Shown piece by piece: positions 60,501-64,000 of a stretch of 64,000 nucleotides of DNA. Under the pieces are notes generated by a model. It did not search any database, had not been told where the DNA came from, and saw only the letters and a list, made by a program, of their open reading frames with translations. The stretch is from Xestospongia bergquistia (Eukaryota > Porifera > Demospongiae > Haplosclerida > Petrosiidae): NCBI GenBank assembly GCA_963965975.1, contig OZ014411.1:20550446-20614445 (forward strand). The letters run 5' to 3'. Each line of letters begins with the position of its first letter. Within the stretch, counting starts at the first letter, position 1. The position numbers were made by a program, and so were the translations under genes.

Positions 60501-61713
60501 ATATGCAATCTACGAGAGCAACAAATGACATTAAAGTGCATGCATCCTATAACTGGTGATTTCTATAACAGCAATGAATTTTGTTAACCCCAACTGTGAT
60601 TGGTATGACATTGGGTATTTATCACTAATAATGGCTTGAAGCTTCTTGCTAGGTTTTTCTTTATGTATATTTTGAAGATTTTATAGCTACAGCCTGGAAT
60701 GAATTCTGAGCATATTGAATGTGTTTTTACTGTATTGTTTTTTGTTTCCGCATTTCTGTTGCTGTTATTACTAGTCATCTAAATGTGTCTGTCACAATAT
60801 AGTAGAATGTAATTTTGATACAATGTATTTTAAGTATATTGAATATGTTGTTGTGATTTTGTTTACTCTATTGTTTTGTTTCTCACATTTATGTTGCTGT
60901 GATTGCTTGTCATCTGAATGTGTTGTTTAAAATATAATAGCCGGTAAGTATGATATAATGTAGTATTCATTCTAAGTCTTTTGAATTGAATGTTGTTATT
61001 TTATTTACCCTATTGTATTGATGTTAATGGTTTTTAATGCCTTGGATGGAAAGCTTCACATGCTTTACAATAGATGTTTTGTATTGTGTAGTATCTATGT
61101 GTAGCCACTTTTGTAATTTTATTTTATCATTGTATAAGACCAAGAAATGGCAATAAAATTCATCCTTTAATTGTAGATTCTTTGAGATGCCAATAAATTT
61201 TGTTATCCCAATCTGTGAATGTAAGCACATTAAGTGTTTTTTAGAATGCTTAAAGTTTCTTGCTAGTTTGTTTCTCTACCTATTGTTTTATCATTTTTAA
61301 AGTATAGTCATGCATAGAAATTGTAGCTAATTATGCAATGTAGGTCTGTCTAGTCAGTTTAAGTCAGTATCTTTAAAAATAAAAATTTTGGGAGGACGTT
61401 TTTATCCATTGTTTGTTCAGAGTATTTAGTATTGAATTGTCTTATTATTCTCCTAACAATTAATTATTACTGGTAGCTTTTCTTCTATGCTACTGAAAAG
61501 TAACTTTTTTATTCTAGTCACAAACTAGTGTAAAATTTCAAATTTGTGTTTGTAATGTCCAATTGTTGAGAGTGATTTGCCTCATATTTTGTTTGAGAAT
61601 ATATATAATATTGTCTAATTAAGTTTATAATGTACTGATACATCTAAGCGTTGGTATAGGTAATGTACTGATGTTATGATTGATGTTAATGTGATAATTA
61701 ATAATATATCTAG
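57543..61713. repeat. Long intron of unit 4, no 1,210-bp array, locally scrambled
   Basis: Follows the unit 1 intron, but 59800-60130 repeats short pieces out of order (the GGATTATGTGGTATCTATAT block occurs at about 59855 and 60066, and a partial GTCTTGATATTGTGTCTG block at 60005). Confidence 0.7.
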
Positions 61714-61815
61714 AGTGGATCTACTGCAGTCATGTTAGCAGCAGAGAATAGACACAAAGATGTTGTTTTGATTTTAACACAGAAAGGAGGAGCCAATCTA
61801 GATCTTGTCAACAAA
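61714..61815 (+). CDS. Ankyrin gene exon A5 (34 codons)
   Basis: Identical to A3 at the nucleotide level by eye. Confidence 0.85.
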
Positions 61816-61832
61816 GTAAGTGTTCATACACA

Positions 61833-61879
61833 CATGTTATATGAGAAAGTCAATATAACTGACTTTCTCATATAACATG
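61833..61879. promoter_or_regulatory. Intronic hairpin after A5
   Basis: Identical stem, loop and distance from the A5 donor. Confidence 0.85.
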
Positions 61880-62910
61880 ACTCTTTATACTTCTGTGTTT
61901 ATATCAATATTGAAAGTAGATGACAATATTAGAAAAAAGTGTCATTTGTTTTTATAATGTGTGTCTTGATCAGTTTTCCTACCTATTCTTATTAGACCAT
62001 CAGATGTACAGACATCATTTTTTCATAAATTTTTCAATAATCAGTTGAGATGCAGGCATCAAAATAGCAGCGATGGACATGAATTGAAGCATGATTTGTT
62101 TAGCTTTGAATTATTCATTTTAAATTGTTTAGAAATAGAATTGTTGTGTACATACATAGGACAGCAATTGTCATGCATACTACTTAAATTTGCTATCTCA
62201 CTTGGTACTAAACAAATACATGAGATTGTTTGTTGGTTTTCTAAGAGTGCTGATGACATGATTTCATCTTTCTATAAAACTAGAGAGTATTGAAGAATTT
62301 AAAGGTGATAATGAATCCAGGAGTGGTATATTTCTGTAACTGGTATGCTTGTTGCTATTATTAAGAAGTCCCCAATTGAAAAGCTGACCTTTCTTATTGT
62401 CTAGATTGTTATAGACCTATAGTTTATGAGATGCAATAATTGTCAGAGAGAGATGATGTTGGTTAGACTTGTTAATAATATAATTAGAGAGCCAGCCCTA
62501 TGTTAATATAAAGATGATAGCTGATACGCTAAGCACATAAAGAGCAACATGTTATTTTTTTGTGAGATGTTGGTCTGTTTAGTCAATAGTATATAGGTCT
62601 AAATTGTACTAATTCTATGTTTGCATCTTGTTTATCAGTCCCTCATATTACAGTGTATATAGTTTTAATCCATCTTGCATGAATTAGTCTTTAAAAACTT
62701 CGTTAAGTAATAAAGGTTTACTAGTAATAGATTTCGTCAAATCCTACATGTACAAGATGACTTAGATGTAGACAACATATGAATGTAATATGTTATAATG
62801 TTAACACCAAAGTGCATAAATATAAGACAATAGACAAAGTTCACATGTTTGTACTGTTATTGTAGAGTGTTAAGAGTTTCAGTTGATTGTTTGTGTGTTT
62901 TTTCTAATAG

Positions 62911-63009
62911 AGTGGATGGACAGCTCTTCATTATGCAAGTTTCAAAGGATATCCAGACATCGTTGAAGTATTAGTCAACCATAATGCTGATATAAATGTT
63001 GTTACTACG
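62911..63009 (+). CDS. Ankyrin gene exon B5, with a second possible donor at 63037
   Basis: Identical to B3, with the same 27-bp duplicated donor (63010-63036). The following 1 kb matches 50640-51640 almost exactly, so B3 and B5 belong to one recent duplication. Confidence 0.85.
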
Positions 63010-64000
63010 GTAATTGATATAAATGTTGTTACTACGGTAATCACGAGAATGAACTGTATTCTTTAAGTTGTGTGAATGGATATTACAATTAGAGAAGACA
63101 TAGCATAGATATTGTAATAATATAAGACTACTTTACTTAACTCTAACAAATACATAAAGCAGGTGGTAGTAGCAGTATAAGGACAGCATGATGTTTTTCT
63201 TCATTGTTCGTATTGTTGTGTTTGTGCATAGATAATTACAAAACTAGAAGATTAGATTTAAAATATTATTTTATAGAGAAATTTACGTTTTTACCTAAGG
63301 TATATGCTTTTAGAATTTTTATTTCAAGTGGTTTAAGAATGATAATAGTAGTTGATACAGAGCTTGGAGTATCTTCTGACATTTATGTCATTTTTCAAAA
63401 TAATCTTATTTGAATTTATTTAAAAATTTTGCATGTTTTTTGCACATTCCCAAATGAAAGTTCTAATTTTCTATCTAACTTAACAGTTTATACTTGAAAC
63501 ATTTTGTTAGGGTTTTCTGGTACAAGTAAAGATTACAAGAAATAACCATCATGGTCTTGATATTGTGTCTGTTATGTATAGATGTTCATGCTGTTATTTT
63601 AGTACCATCCTTACATTTAATGAGAAAGTTTTCAATTATATGCTACAATTGTAGCACAACAATGAGTTAGTAATGTAAAGGAATAGGTTGTCTTGTTCAG
63701 ACCTCTCCATGCAAAACGAATGACATCAAAAAAAACAATCTTGTATTGTGGACTTCTATTTTTAGAGCATATAGTCATAAATCCTTTATAAGATTTGAGC
63801 TCTTCTTTTTATTCCATCAATGAGAAGTTTATTGAGACTTATCCTATTTGTCTGGCTTTTATTGTTGATGCCAAATCCTATACCTAAGTTATACAATTCT
63901 GTTGTGAGTTGTACGACATTGATACCTACAATTTTAGTAAAGAAAAGAAAAGAATGAAGAAAATCAAAGAAATTGAAGTTTACCTAGCCAAAGTCTACTG

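Larger units (their letters stand above)
27980..64000 (+). other. Ankyrin-repeat gene, 14 exons seen, continues beyond the window
   Basis: Gene-level entry. Exons: 27980-27997, 28047-28139, 29155-29253 (B0), 34190-34288 (A1), 35386-35484 (B1), 38808-38906 (A2), 40007-40105 (B2), 40877-40975 (B2'), 49353-49454 (A3), 50541-50639 (B3), 56251-56352 (A4), 57444-57542 (B4), 61714-61815 (A5), 62911-63009 (B5). Every intron is phase 0 with TAG|AGT acceptors (apart from B0, TAG|AGA) and GTAA donors. Each exon encodes one ankyrin repeat, so the protein is a stack of nearly identical repeats that would bind a partner protein. No other domain is seen yet; the 3' end is missing. The repeated unit is A exon, 1.1-kb intron, B exon, long intron of 3.3-8.4 kb; units are nearly identical even in introns, so duplication is recent. 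Confidence 0.8.

Overview
The window is AT-rich eukaryotic DNA with short introns, one-repeat-per-exon ankyrin coding, and a dense mix of DNA transposons, a LINE and broken LTR retrotransposons. It looks like an invertebrate animal. A sponge-like or other early-branching metazoan is my best guess, but that rests on overall style and not on a diagnostic gene.

Region 1 (about 1-5 kb, mostly minus strand): a LINE with a hydrophobic N-terminus, a 2A-like peptide, a PHD finger and the start of an APE-type endonuclease is inserted in an hAT transposon. A second copy of that hAT lies 2 kb away with an 8-bp target duplication inside a short minisatellite. A small possible two-exon gene sits between the copies. 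Region 2 (5-12 kb): mostly featureless AT-rich DNA with a dispersed repeat, a zinc-finger fragment of a transposase-like gene, two exons matching the C-terminus of AATF/Traube with a 12-copy 38-bp minisatellite in the intron, and a 5-copy 26-bp minisatellite. Region 3 (12.2-17.7 kb): a broken Gypsy element abuts a broken BEL/Pao element, both on the minus strand, and a 1-kb TIR transposon is inserted in the Gypsy part. Region 4 (18-26 kb): a 444-bp MITE, a HIRAN-like fragment, a 56-bp foldback insertion with 10-bp target duplications, hAT and pogo transposase remnants, and a 1,766-bp Mutator-like element with 9-bp target duplications that encodes SWIM, AT-hook and PHD parts. Region 5 (26.1-28 kb): a possible PI3K-like fragment and unassigned sequence.

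Region 6 (about 28-64 kb, plus strand) is one ankyrin-repeat gene that runs off the window. Fourteen exons are seen. After two N-terminal exons it alternates an 'A' exon (SGSTAVML...) and a 'B' exon (SGWTALHY...). Each encodes one 33- or 34-residue ankyrin repeat and every intron is phase 0, so duplications and deletions of whole units keep the frame. The units, including their introns, are nearly identical and so were duplicated recently. Each A exon is followed 17 nt after its splice donor by the same perfect 20-bp-stem hairpin. The long introns hold a 1,210-bp tandem repeat in different copy numbers. Two recombination junctions removed exons (an A between two B exons, and an A plus a B). 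Two B exons carry a 27-bp duplication that makes a second in-frame splice donor.
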